A stretch of 64,000 nt of DNA, taken from Echinococcus granulosus. Lineage: Eukaryota > Platyhelminthes > Cestoda > Cyclophyllidea > Taeniidae. The stretch covers positions 124,001 through 188,000 of the forward strand of contig NW_020170393.1 in the NCBI RefSeq assembly GCF_000524195.1. Direction: 5' to 3'. Of the stretch, positions 49,469-61,000 are shown one piece after another; the stretch's first letter is position 1; each line of letters opens with the position of its first letter. A program made the position numbers and the translations under genes. The notes below the pieces were generated by a model, which ran no database searches, was not told the origin of the DNA, and worked only from the letters and a program-made list of their open reading frames with translations.

Positions 49469-52400
49469 ATTGATACCTTCTCCATTGAATGCACTATAAT
49501 GTTTGATCTTATTTAGACAATCAGACTTAAGCGTGTGGGTCTCAACATCGCGGTACTGACGTCGAAATGTTCAAATTAATGCGTAAGGGGTCAAGCTCAA
49601 TTCAGTACCCCTATGCCGATATGATGGTCAACTCCTCGCTTATCTTTTAATACTGCGAGATCACAGTAAAATCTTAAGCTTTTAAAGCGAATTGAAATCA
49701 GAATCAGAAAAGATGTGTTTTGAAAGTATGCTTCTGCCGTTCCAGCAATGGCGAGTGGTTCTCCTCGTCAGAAAGCAATAACTCTACCTCAATCTCTAAG
49801 CCCGCTTTTGGCCAGAATGCAAAACGCCGAGATTGCGGAGCAAGTTTTATGCACCATTCATCCTGCGCTTTTGTACCTTTTACCTTATTTATGGTAAATA
49901 CAGAATACTTGCTTGAGCCACGATACCTTATACCAGTGCTTCAATCTACTGATAGCGGCTCCTTGGCTTGGTAGTTGGGAACTGCTTTTTACATTCTCTC
50001 TACAGATTGACAGCAGTGATGAAAATGTCTAATGTCAGCTGATATTCTACACCTTTCAGCTCAATCGTTTAACATTATTTTGGGTGCTCCTTTGAATTGT
50101 AAACCTCTCAAATTACCTTTAATGTAATGCTGCTACTATATTTGCCCGCTATGTGTCATACACTTACCTTTTTGGATAACTACGTCTCATGGAACACTAA
50201 AGCACGTAAGATTAAACTGGGCTACACTCTAATTTCAACCGGATCGTGTGTATGATGAGATGCTTGAACAAAACCTCTTAAGTTATTCTAACATGTAAGA
50301 GGAGAAGGACAAGCCCGAATAAATGCAAGGATGTAGGATACACACTTACATCGGACTAACCCATATGCCCTTTAATTTTATTCTCCCCAATTTTCCTGCT
50401 ATCAGTAGTAAAAAGTCAGAAACTGATCTACGCACGCATTTGATATATTTTGTTGAACAAAAATGTTGAAGAGGTTTCAAGCACCTGTTTGGTGCAAGGC
50501 CCTATTCTTAAGCCCCATCATTTCAAAAGAGTAAACTAACTTGAAGGGAATTGGTACCTATGTTGAAAGGATATGGCTTGACTAGAACGAGCATCTCCTT
50601 GTAAACTATTCAACTAAATGTAAGCTCATTCGGATTTTTGAAGAGTCACTTACCTGGACGATTCATCTCACTGTTCAAACTGCGGACTGGTAGCTGCGCA
50701 AGATTAGTGCAGTTTAAATTGCAATTCCTAAGTCGTTGCATCAAACCTTAATGGTGTGGCCACGTGTCCGTAAAATGTGGCCTTTGACACCTTATGGTTA
50801 GTGTGGTTGTAGTCACCCCTGTCCCCGACAAACTAGTTGAGTTTACCAAAGTAGAATAGATGCCCGAAATGTCCCTAGTCCAAAATAAGTGCATTTATTC
50901 AATGAAAGTATTGAACCTTGTGTGGGCACCTACGCAGATGGAAATTTCCCACAAGGCACTGGAAAAGATGGGTAGTTTCATTCCACCGGCACGACACAGT
51001 TGATATGTGATACCAAAATTCGTCTTAGAGGCTCTCAAACTAGGGTATTGTTCAAAGCCACCTTACCATTATAAAGCGCTCAAAAATACTAAAATCTCTT
51101 AATTACTACACTGCCGAGTGACTCGCATTTAGCGAGTAGGATACCAAGGTCAGAAACAGCAGCGAAAATTATTGCCTTAATAATATGGAATTGAACCACA
51201 AAACTTATACAAATTGGTTCCTTTGGATGTCATTTATTGAGGGTGAAAAAATATATAGAAGCAAATGTGCACGACAGCTCATTTGTTGGTAACTCCATCC
51301 AAGGAGGGAATGCAAGTGGTCATACGAATGCATTGGGTGTGTTAATTTGAATGACTACCACCTAAAAGAACTTGTACGTGCCTGGACTACACAGTCTTTG
51401 TGCTTCCGTTTGTTTTGGCACGCTGTCGCCTAAAACCGACCATGTATCAAGTAGCATGCGATTTTGCGGTTAAATACCTTCACGCAAGTACGATTCTTGG
51501 ATGCTGAAATTAATCTTACTGGTATGGCGGCTGCAAGCCCGCATTATGTAGCGTAATGCAAAAAAAAATTATGACAGTGAAATTCTGTTCCAAGCTGCCA
51601 TGACGGCAAAATAAAAAGATGCTGTTAAATATTATTTTATACACAACAGCTGCAGTTTGTTGGATCCCAAGTAAGCGTGCGTGTGTTACCCCACAATCCA
51701 GACCGCTGAGAATGCAAGAAAAAATGTGACTCTTGCTAACATCACTTATTCGCAAATGTCCATTTGGGTAAACGTTTGTGAAGCGCTAAAGAAAAGAACG
51801 TTTTCGACCTACGTATTATTCACGGGATTCCCAAATTCTGCATTTGGGAATACCTGAAATTCACAGCCCTATGCTCTGTGCAAAGGGTGGAGGGATAAGA
51901 AAGGATGCGTGCTTGAAACAGCTAGCAGAAAATAATTCCGAAGCATTTATCATCTTCCAAGTTGGCTGACTTTATGTGTTAGTCCATTTTTCATATCAAC
52001 GGAAAATCCCTGTCCATTTACAATTGATGCGTTTCTCAAGTCAAAAAACAACATTACACCTTATTTTGTGTGAGAATGTTTGAAATATGTAGGTGCCTTA
52101 ATGCTTCTAAAGTTAATATTATGAATCCTTTTGCTTTAATGCACGAATACCTGCACCTCTAGGCCAAATATTAATGGCCCTGATGGACTCTTCTAATCGG
52201 TGTGGGCTTTTAAAACCCCTGTATGCTTGTTACTCGAGGTTCTGATTGTGTATGTTAAGTCATTCCTGTAAAGCAAAATTCGTTCACAATTTAGTCAGTC
52301 AATTTAATCACCATTTTCTCGTTGTATAATTATAAGCAGGCATTGTAAATGCTATGAATGCACATAAAGACACGCTTGGAGATCACCATCTGTTTTCCGA

Positions 52401-53188
52401 ATCACGCGCAAATGGTAGGGCTGATAACATCATCCGTTTCGTTAATGGAACCGAAGGTACTTTTCCTGCACCTCCATAACGCTGTAATTTAGTTACATGT
52501 TTGAATTATCCTTGTAGTTTAAGAACAATCCTTGAACATTAGTTCAATCATTCATTTAAAAGCGGTTAACATCACAATACGGGGGACTTGGTGCTTACCC
52601 TATCGAAACGACTTAGATGTAATACATGTGCAAATGCTTGAAATGCAGTTCTTTGCTAATCATTTTGGGTATTTGCAATGAGAATGAGACCTCTATTATA
52701 ATTATGCGAAAAATTAAACAGACCTGCCAGCTAGAATTAGTTTAATAATTAAGATAATGCTGAAAAAACTTACACTGAAGAAAATTGCTCATCCTCATTG
52801 GCTCCAAAATCAATGTTGTGTATTTTTTTCAAGCACAGCTCGGAATATTTTCCGTCACAGAAAAACAAATGCAAACAGAACAGCACAGAAAACAGGGTGC
52901 ATGTGTGTGTACACATGCGTCTATTGGCAGTAAGAATGTGTAAGAGGGAGAAAAGGCGAGGCTGAAGACTTGAAAATTGAGGGGCAAAATATCCATCATG
53001 AGTCTTCCTCATCCCTGGCGTCTTCAAAGTAAGGGATCAAGTACTGAGGTGGAAGCAATTTTAAGATCAATTTGCCATAAGAAATGCGATTTTGCGAGGG
53101 AGAGGCGGGTGGAGAAGGGCGAGGGGAAGGGAAGAGAGGATTGGTAAAGTGGATTGATGTTAGGCGTATCCAATCGCCTTTACTCCAC
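49469..53188. other. Gene-poor region right of the LTR cluster
   Basis: I see no gene and no LTR copy in this AT-rich stretch. Its right end should contain the 3' untranslated region of the stress protein gene on the minus strand; an ATTAAA on that strand at 52741-52746 is a possible poly(A) signal. Confidence 0.35.
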
Positions 53189-53698
53189 TTATGTCGGTCT
53201 GAGGGAGGCACGCCGGAAGTCCTTTTCTCTCCTGGGTGAGGGGACCACTGTAAGGGGGACTGAAGAATGGTGCAGGACGTAGTCACTGACACTGCCGAAA
53301 ACCGTCCTCTTAAGAGCGCTCACTCCTCGGCTCCCCATGACAATGAGGTCGGCGTTCAAATCTCTCGCTTGGCTGACAATCATCTCCCCAGGCTTTGTGC
53401 CCACTGTCAGGGTGAAGTCACCGGACACTCCTCTGCTCTCCAACCTGGAAAGGAAGTCGTGACTCAGAGTGTTTGAAAGCTCAATATGCTCCTGGAGCAT
53501 AGCGTTGATTTCGTTGGTTTTGCTCTGTCCCAGAGTGGTAAGGGAGAAATTGTTGGCCGCGTAGCTGGGCTCGCAGATGTGGTAGAGGTGAATCACGTCG
53601 GAGGGACGAAAGATGTTTGCCATGTACCACGACATAGCCCTCTTACTTGACTCACTCCCATCCACGGGAAGTAGGACCTGACGAGGGTCGTTGATCAT
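53189..53698 (-). CDS. Universal stress protein (UspA family)
   Basis: This is a 169-residue single-domain Usp protein, a cytosolic nucleotide-binding fold involved in stress tolerance; flatworms carry several such genes. The strand-1 motif VLLPVDGSESSKRAMSWY is at residues 8-25. The ATP-binding signature G-x2-G-x9-G-S is at 122-136 within VMGSRGVSALKRTVFGSVSDYV, so it belongs to the ATP-binding type. The end, SSVPLTVVPSPR, is the usual last strand. The start is taken as the Met of MINDPRQ at 53698. An upstream in-frame ATG at 53743 overlaps a TATATA box (53743-53748), which argues that it is promoter rather than coding sequence. A TTTTCTCGCAG at about 53729-53739 on the minus strand could instead be a splice acceptor of a second exon, so a longer N-terminus is possible. 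Confidence 0.87.
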   Translation of the reverse strand: MINDPRQVLLPVDGSESSKRAMSWYMANIFRPSDVIHLYHICEPSYAANNFSLTTLGQSKTNEINAMLQEHIELSNTLSHDFLSRLESRGVSGDFTLTVGTKPGEMIVSQARDLNADLIVMGSRGVSALKRTVFGSVSDYVLHHSSVPLTVVPSPRREKDFRRASLRPT

Positions 53699-53742
53699 GG
53701 GGTGGGGTTGTAAATTTTGAAGTGATCGCCTGCGAGAAAACA

Positions 53743-53885
53743 TATATAGACCTGTTTGGGACCTGACGAAATGACGCCTTCGTGAGTGGTGTGAAAAGAC
53801 TCGTTTTTTTATCCAACTGACCAATCAATTAATTGCACATAACAAGCCGACCAATCGGATGGCCGGTTCACGAGGACCCAATGGA
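53743..53885 (-). promoter_or_regulatory. Promoter of the universal stress protein gene
   Basis: On the minus strand a TATATA box lies at 53743-53748, about 45 bp before the chosen start codon. CCAAT pentamers on the + strand (inverted boxes for this gene) lie at 53821-53825, about 53861-53865 and about 53879-53883. The arrangement predicts transcription starting near 53715 with a leader of under 20 nt. Confidence 0.45.
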
Positions 53886-55288
53886 ACGACACTACGGTGA
53901 TTAGCAGAGGAAAGATTGAGGGGGCGTGTGTCGACAAATTTATGGCCCTCCTACCAGCAGGTATTAATGCGTGGTTCTCTATGTAATTCTAAATGTCATA
54001 AAGACTTAAACGTGACCGAGGGCATTTGTTTTTTGACATTTCACTGTCCAAGCATGCAAACGGTTTGACGACTGCGTGATGAAAAAGCATTCATAGTATT
54101 TCTTTTTTAGTAAACTACCTCGTTATATTAATATCTTTAGATATAATTCTGATAGAGAGGGAGCTCTAAAGCGTTTCATGAGTGTTTTGCTGCGTGGTAC
54201 ATCGGGAAGTTGTTCGTTGCTTCAATGGTAAAACTGATATAGTCATATTTTAACAACTCGAATTACTATTCTTAAATAGAATCCATGGGTTTATGCATGG
54301 TGTCTATTTTTATCTCCACGACATTTTTGAGGCACGCTTGCAAATTTGTGGGCTAGTAGGCCGATCAGGCTTTTTGAATGTCAAGGCAACGTAAGGTTAG
54401 GTCATGCGTGGCTTAGGTGCTTCTGTGAAATGGAACAACTGTAGGCAAATCATTTAATCCCGGCTACAAACTTCACATCGTCCTGACTCTTTCGGCAGGT
54501 TAGCATTTGGTGAGATTTCAGGGCTTACAGTGACCACATACTAGATGTGCATCACTTTTTCAGTAAAATTAACCGACTACCTCAATTTTACTTCCCGAAA
54601 GGGGTGGTAGGACAATGCTTGACCTTGCAAACTCTAAGTACTGAGATGAAATTTTGCCAGTTAGTCGAAAGAATGGCAGAAAATACTCATGCTGGCTCAT
54701 TTTAACCCTATGTTGTTTTTCAAGGAAATGTGGTCTTCGAGCAGAAAACTACCAGAGCTTTAAATCTACATTGAATGCCGAAATAACGTGCCTATTTCCT
54801 TTGACCTTTTCACCGCTCTTCGTCCAAAGTTTTCTGCAATTGTTTTGCAAGAACACATATTGTGCGATTCTAACAAAATACTGGCGCTACATGACAAAGG
54901 AAAAAGAAGTAAACTTTTATTTGACAGTCTAAACCCCATTAGATTTTCTTCACCGCCAAGGCAAAACATAAAAGGCGCAGACGATGGTGCAAGTTTGTTT
55001 TCGTGTAATGTAGCATTCAAAAACTCCTACTTGCATAATGCGCCTTCATTTGTTTAGCGGTTTTTTTCGGGCTTTCCACCTTGAAATTCGTCCAACTTCC
55101 AATTGTATTAGGATATAAAGCTGTTTGCGTTACGATATCTAAAATAAGTGGCTAATAATTCCACGGCTGAATTGAAAGATCCCAAATTTGGGAACGTAAT
55201 AATCCTCCTTCAATCGTAATCGGTGGAAATTAATGCTCTGCATGTACTCATCAAGTGTAACAGGAGTTTCAGACTAAGTGTTGAAGAG
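53886..55288. other. Intergenic DNA without recognised features
   Basis: I see no supportable gene. Overlapping short frames near 54650-55060 on both strands lack conserved motifs. Confidence 0.4.
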
Positions 55289-56410
55289 TGTAATGCATTA
55301 CTTGCATGATTAGCTTTAGGTTTTGTTAACAGACCACTCAGGGGTTCCACCACTGTACCTTTGATAGGCAGTCTTGCCTTTGGGCTATGCCAGCAGCCCT
55401 AAGGCCTTCTCCACGTTGACAGTGAACATTCTTACCCAGTATTATGTATTTCTCCGCATCCAGGAAGTCTTGACTCTCCCAATGCTGACAGCGGAAAGCG
55501 AACCTGATCTGAAGGGACGACCATCTTGTATTCTTCTGCTGGTTGATAAACCTTAACGTTATGGTAGCAGTGCATATACTGGCAATGGGAGAGGATGTGA
55601 TGACCCCTAACAGAAGGGTTGAAAATGACGTCGACCTTCGGCAACCATCCCAGTTTCGTGATCTGCAGGAGAGCTATTTAAACCTGAAGCGGCACCATCC
55701 GTGAAACATCAGGATATGTTGATTACGAAGCTGCCTACCTCACCTGTATGAAGACATCAAATATGCGAAAAAGCGATACCTCCTGCACCTGTCTGCCAGC
55801 TGGATGGAATCCAGATAGATACGGCTGGGCAGCACTAAAGTGAGAACAAATTCGCAAGGGGGAATACACGCAAAACTCTACCCCGCGGATCTATGTTAAA
55901 CCCCGCCCTTTGTTATACGGCTCTGCTTTTGAACTAGTATTCCCACGATCAGCAACGGACACACGAAACAGCCAGCGCAGTCCACCTTTCCCCTATACTG
56001 TTCCTAAACACAAGAAATCTCTAGATCCAGTAGAATCGCCAGCAAGTATCAGTGATGTTGCTGTCAAGTATCCTCTCAGTTGCACTGAAATTCCGTGAAT
56101 GGTGTGGTTGGCTTGTGGGTGTTTATCCTACAGCGCCAGGTGAGTTGCGATGACTGACGCGTGAGGTTGACTACGGAGAGCGTCGGAGACGAAGCTAAAA
56201 AGGGAACAGAGGCTCTGCAATCCGTTGATTGTTTGTTAGCCGCTCTGTTTCGGTTACGGGCCATGTAGGGGCTCCGCCTTTGTTCCTCCTCCGGGCAGCC
56301 TGACCTTCAGACCTTGCCAGTAGTCCCAGTCACTTTCGAATGTCGACAATGCATGTTCTACCTGAGTATTATGTCTTCTCTCGTCATCAGGGAAGTGTCG
56401 GGGCCCTAAA
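55289..56410 (+). mobile_element. Miniature LTR element, copy D (full length, with target-site duplication)
   Basis: This is the best-preserved copy, 1122 bp. The 5' LTR is about 55289-55481 and the 3' LTR 56216-56410, both about 195 bp and starting TG. A purine-rich AAAAAGGGAACAGAGGCTC precedes the 3' LTR. The pentamer AAGAG at 55284-55288 is repeated exactly at 56411-56415, which is a perfect 5-bp target-site duplication and fixes both ends. The interior (734 bp) has no open frame with similarity to gag, protease, reverse transcriptase or integrase. The structure is that of a retrotransposed, non-autonomous element. Confidence 0.85.
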
Positions 56411-58081
56411 AAGAGAATGGTAAAATAAGAACAGCAATTTCTTTACTATTTTTAATATCGTTTTTATCCAAGTAACAAGTGCAGTTGGACTTCCCTTTTT
56501 TGAGTGAAAAGAAAGTGGTGTGTTAAAATTCGCACATAGGGGCAATTTTGCAAGCAAAGACGACCTGAGATTTGCGAAAACTAACTTATTTACCCCTTTG
56601 TTCACATTTGTTTACACTTATTTTTGGGGGCGTAGTTACGTTATTGCAATGGTCGTTATTGTGGAATGTCTTCTTTCAAGGTGAAAACAGATAGGCATCC
56701 TTAATAAGACAGCACGCCTGCAAAAGCCGGTTGATTGAGAAAGGTCAAAATCAGTCACACTTTGTCACTTTAAATCTCCTCCTTATGATAGTTGATAACT
56801 TACTCATCCTCTACTCAGAAATAACAAAACGAAGGGTGTTTTCGACTCTAAATTGAAAGAGTTGTCAACGCCTTTTAGGCAGGCGCCTAAGCCCTCCCAA
56901 ATTTTCAGGTGTACCAGCGCCCTTCACAAGTAGCTTGACTGCATCTCATTTTCGGAGATTTGCATTATCAAACATAACCAAGGCTGAATGCATACAGTAT
57001 GGGAGTGAATATTATCACAGTTGCTTAATCTACCTCGGTGCTTCGTTTCCTGCATTTGTGACATCACCATCATTTTTTACCGCATTACTACACCTATTCA
57101 TGCACTTGTACGTCAACCATAAGCGCATGTACAAAGGTAAATTCTATTTCGTTCAGATATAAAATAATGTTCTGTCTTTGCCTTTACAACAATCAAGGCA
57201 GCACCTTTAAGCCTTTTAGTGAAAATCTCACGTATATCCATAAAAATTGGCTTAGTTAATTAAAATACTGTTAAAATAGGTAAAAGGGTACAATGTTTCT
57301 CAAGACTGTTGCACAATTCTAGTGGCTCCTGGCGTTCTCGGAATGGGTAGTTGGCCAAAAATTGCCGTAAAATGACTTGGATAAGCGAGGCCAAACCTTG
57401 GTAAGGTATACTTTAGCTCAGGAGTCTTCCGTAAATCTGCCACAATACAAAGTATTTTACTGGAACTTCTTGCAAATAAGGTAGTAAATCACCATATTGA
57501 ACCTGCTAGCCGTGCCTGCTCTCCTGCCATGCCTAAACCCAATCAGGTCATTTGAATTTCGGTGATAACTATTCCACCATAAGAGGATGGTCTGCTACAA
57601 CTTCAAGGAAAACTAAGGATGCAGTTTCATCCTCTGCATATCTTTTACAAGTTACTATAAGTGCAATTGCCACGGCCGAGTTATCGGAAAAAGGCATTCT
57701 CACAAGGAGAGACATAGAGACATTCTCTAGATTAAAAAACAGTACTTCCAATCCGCAGTTCTTATGAAACATATCATGCAAACTGTTTTAAGTTTTTTGT
57801 AGCCCCTGCAGACCAGCAAAGGCATAAGATATGCAAAATCTAATTAGATTAGTTGACAAAGAGGTCAACTTGAATATGTAAATAGTCCACAAGTTCCGTA
57901 TATTTCATTTACTATTATCAAAACAAAGTTGTTTGGTGGTACATAGCTTTGGTTCGTATTAGTAGTAGAATTTTTAAAGTCATAACCTTTGTTAGAACTC
58001 TTCAAACTTGTTTAAGTCTCTCTTTCTTGATTGGTAAAATGCTAAGGCACGCGTTTTGGTCTCGCTGTTTAGTGTGCACGA
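56411..58081. other. Intergenic DNA upstream of Gemin5
   Basis: I see no other gene. It should include the Gemin5 promoter and 5' untranslated region. No clear TATA box is visible near the start codon. Confidence 0.4.
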
Positions 58082-61000
58082 ATGGTGGATAGCTGCGAGG
58101 GTTCAGATTTATCTGTTGCATCTCTTGTGATTCCTCACTCTTTGACTTGGTTCAGAGCGTCACCAGCTGCATGTTCACCATGGTCTAACGATGGGAATTG
58201 TGACGTGGCTTTTATAAGCTACGAGTTTTTGTGCATTTATAGATTGTGTTGTGGTACGTCCGAATCGGGTGATGGGTACTATTTTACTTTTCTCGACCAC
58301 TTTAAGGCACATGAGCAGAGCATTCATTCCGTTTCATTTCCTGTACACTTCTCTAATCTTCCTCCCGAGAAGTACTTTATTACATGCGGTAATGACCGTT
58401 GCATAAGAATGTGGTCTGCCACTTCGAATACGTATACGTTAGACAAAGGAATTCAACTAGGGCAAGACGCAATCCCGAACACTTGTGCGGCTTGCAGTGT
58501 ATCAGGGCATTTGTACATTTTATCTGCCAGTCTCACTGGTCATGTTATAGTTTGGGAGCCGATGAGTCCTCATTTAGCCCTGAAACCTATGGTTAAAAAG
58601 TTCAAAAAAGACATTGCCTCTAGCTGCATCTGGATGCTGCCTGCCAGTGATACCACAAAACTCGTCGGTATCATCGGCTATGAAAGTGGTGACATATGCG
58701 GTTACTCCTATGATCACAATAACCCTGCAAATAAGAGTCCTTTGGATGCCCTTTTCCGCAAATCCGCTCATCGTTTTGATATCTGTAGTCTCACAGTAAT
58801 CAATGACATTGAAGGTGACTGCGGATTTTTTGCCAGCGCTGGACGCGATGCCGATGTTAGGGTATTTTTGACCTATGATTTCGATGAGAGTACCTGTTTA
58901 TATGATTGTCTTATGTTGATTTTGGTATTTTTGTACCGGTTAAGGTCATTTTGTATTTTACGTTGCAATTTTTAAAACCCCAATTTCATTATCCGCTTGT
59001 AATTACTATAATCTCCCTATATTAATTACTCTTTTAGTGACAGGGTTTTTCGATCCATTGCACCATTAAGTTGTCATCTCGAATTCTGCTTCAGCTTTGG
59101 TCTGCTGCTGATTACCAGTGCAAGTACTCGCATCATTTTCGGACATACCAGAAGGGAAGTTCGAATCCACAGGAACCAGTGACTTCACAGGGCAAGGCCT
59201 GGATTCCTCTGGCCCCAACACGCATTGCTTCTCATGTTGCTCCACGATTTCTAGCATTTGATCCCAAGGGTAATTTGCACACCTTCAACTGCATTGACAA
59301 ACCACTGCTATGCGAATCCGCCTCACAACCGCGTCACAACGGACTTGTCTTTTCTCTCCTTGCCATCCCCAACTCCCCAAACCTCTTCATATCCTTTGGC
59401 ATGGATTCACAAATAATTGTCTGGAAGAATAGCCACAATGACTGGCAAACTCTGACCCCTGTAGCAAATCACGTTTGCCTCTCATCGAAAATCAGCTCTT
59501 TAAGCCAAGGACCCGGATTTTGCTGCCCTTTAGCCGTTGGCCTCTCCGATGGTAACTTGCTGATTCTCGGCAATGTTCAGCCTCCTGCACCAAACTCGTT
59601 CATATCAATGACTCGTCTGTCACCCCTCCCACCCTCGGGAGCTGCTGTTGGCATATCTGCTCTGGCATGGCATCCAGATGCTCAATTCGGGTTTCTCTTA
59701 GCTATTGGGAGCAGCAAGGGCCACGTGGACATTGTGGATGTTAGAAAGCACCAAAGACGAGGAAGAAGTTTCAACCAGTTGGAGGGTTGTGTCTACCGCG
59801 TTGTTTGGGGTCCTTGTTTGTTCGTTTTGCCGAAAACAAATAACGAAGAAAATGAGAACACAGGTGGAGAGGAACGATTACTGGTCTACGCAATCGCAAA
59901 TGGGTCCGTCTTTCTGTTACTCTCCTCGAAGAAACCCCTCGTGGATTTGGGGCCTAAATTTATTTCACTCCTGACCGACCCATCCGACAAAAAATTGGCT
60001 GACATCGCTTTTCGACAGCTAGAGGGCGAAAAAGATGTCAAATTTTCCTGGCTGATCGGTCTGGGTAGTGTGAACGGAGCTGTTAATATCCTCGGTCTTC
60101 CGCAAAACAATGGAACGGTAGTGCCTCTTTCTCGTGTAGACATTCATAAAAAGTGCATTAATTCTATGGTTTGGTCACACCATATTGGCAAGTACTTACT
60201 TGCGGTGGGATCATCAGAATCCTACATTACTATTATTGATGCTACAGAGCAAGCAGTAGATGAAGGTTCGTATGCACAATGTGCTCAATTTACCAGTTGT
60301 TTCGCCGTTTTACAAGGACATGGGACCCGCATCTCATCTCTCGAGTGGTCCCCGTGTGATGCTGATTTACTACTCTCAGGGTCTTATGACTGTACAGCTA
60401 CGGTTTGGCGAGTGGGATTGGGCACTTCTACTGCGATTGCTAACTACCGCAACCACCTATCCCGTGTATTTGTCTGCGCTTGGTCTTCTCACGACCCGGA
60501 TCTTGTTTTTACTGGTGAAGAATATGGATACCTCGTGGGTTGGCGTCCCAGCGCTCAAGGAGCCACAGCTCCGCCCCCCTGCCGCAAGCATCGAAATCCT
60601 TGTGGCAAAATTCCAACTCATCCTCAGATAATTGTGCAGGATGAGGTTGAAGAGGGTGCTCAACCAGAACCTGATTTAACAGTTCCCGCGCTTCAGAAGA
60701 GACTTGAGCCCTTTGTGGGCAAAAAGCCTTCTCTTCTACCCGGTCTCTTTGCTACTTCAAGTGTCACCGACTGTTCCATGCCAGTGCTGGAAAATTCACC
60801 CCCAATTAGGATGCAATCTCGCTTCTCCGTTGTACTTGATTTCGTCTCCTTCATAAAGGATCCATCGTTAATTCCTGAAGAACGAATTTTACCGGAGTTT
60901 GACTTGCTTTACGCTGGTGGGGCTTCAAGACGGCGACGTTTAGTTCGTTTTACCGAAACTGAGGCGCTAAAACACTTTTCGGCCTCTTCTAGCGGTCCTA

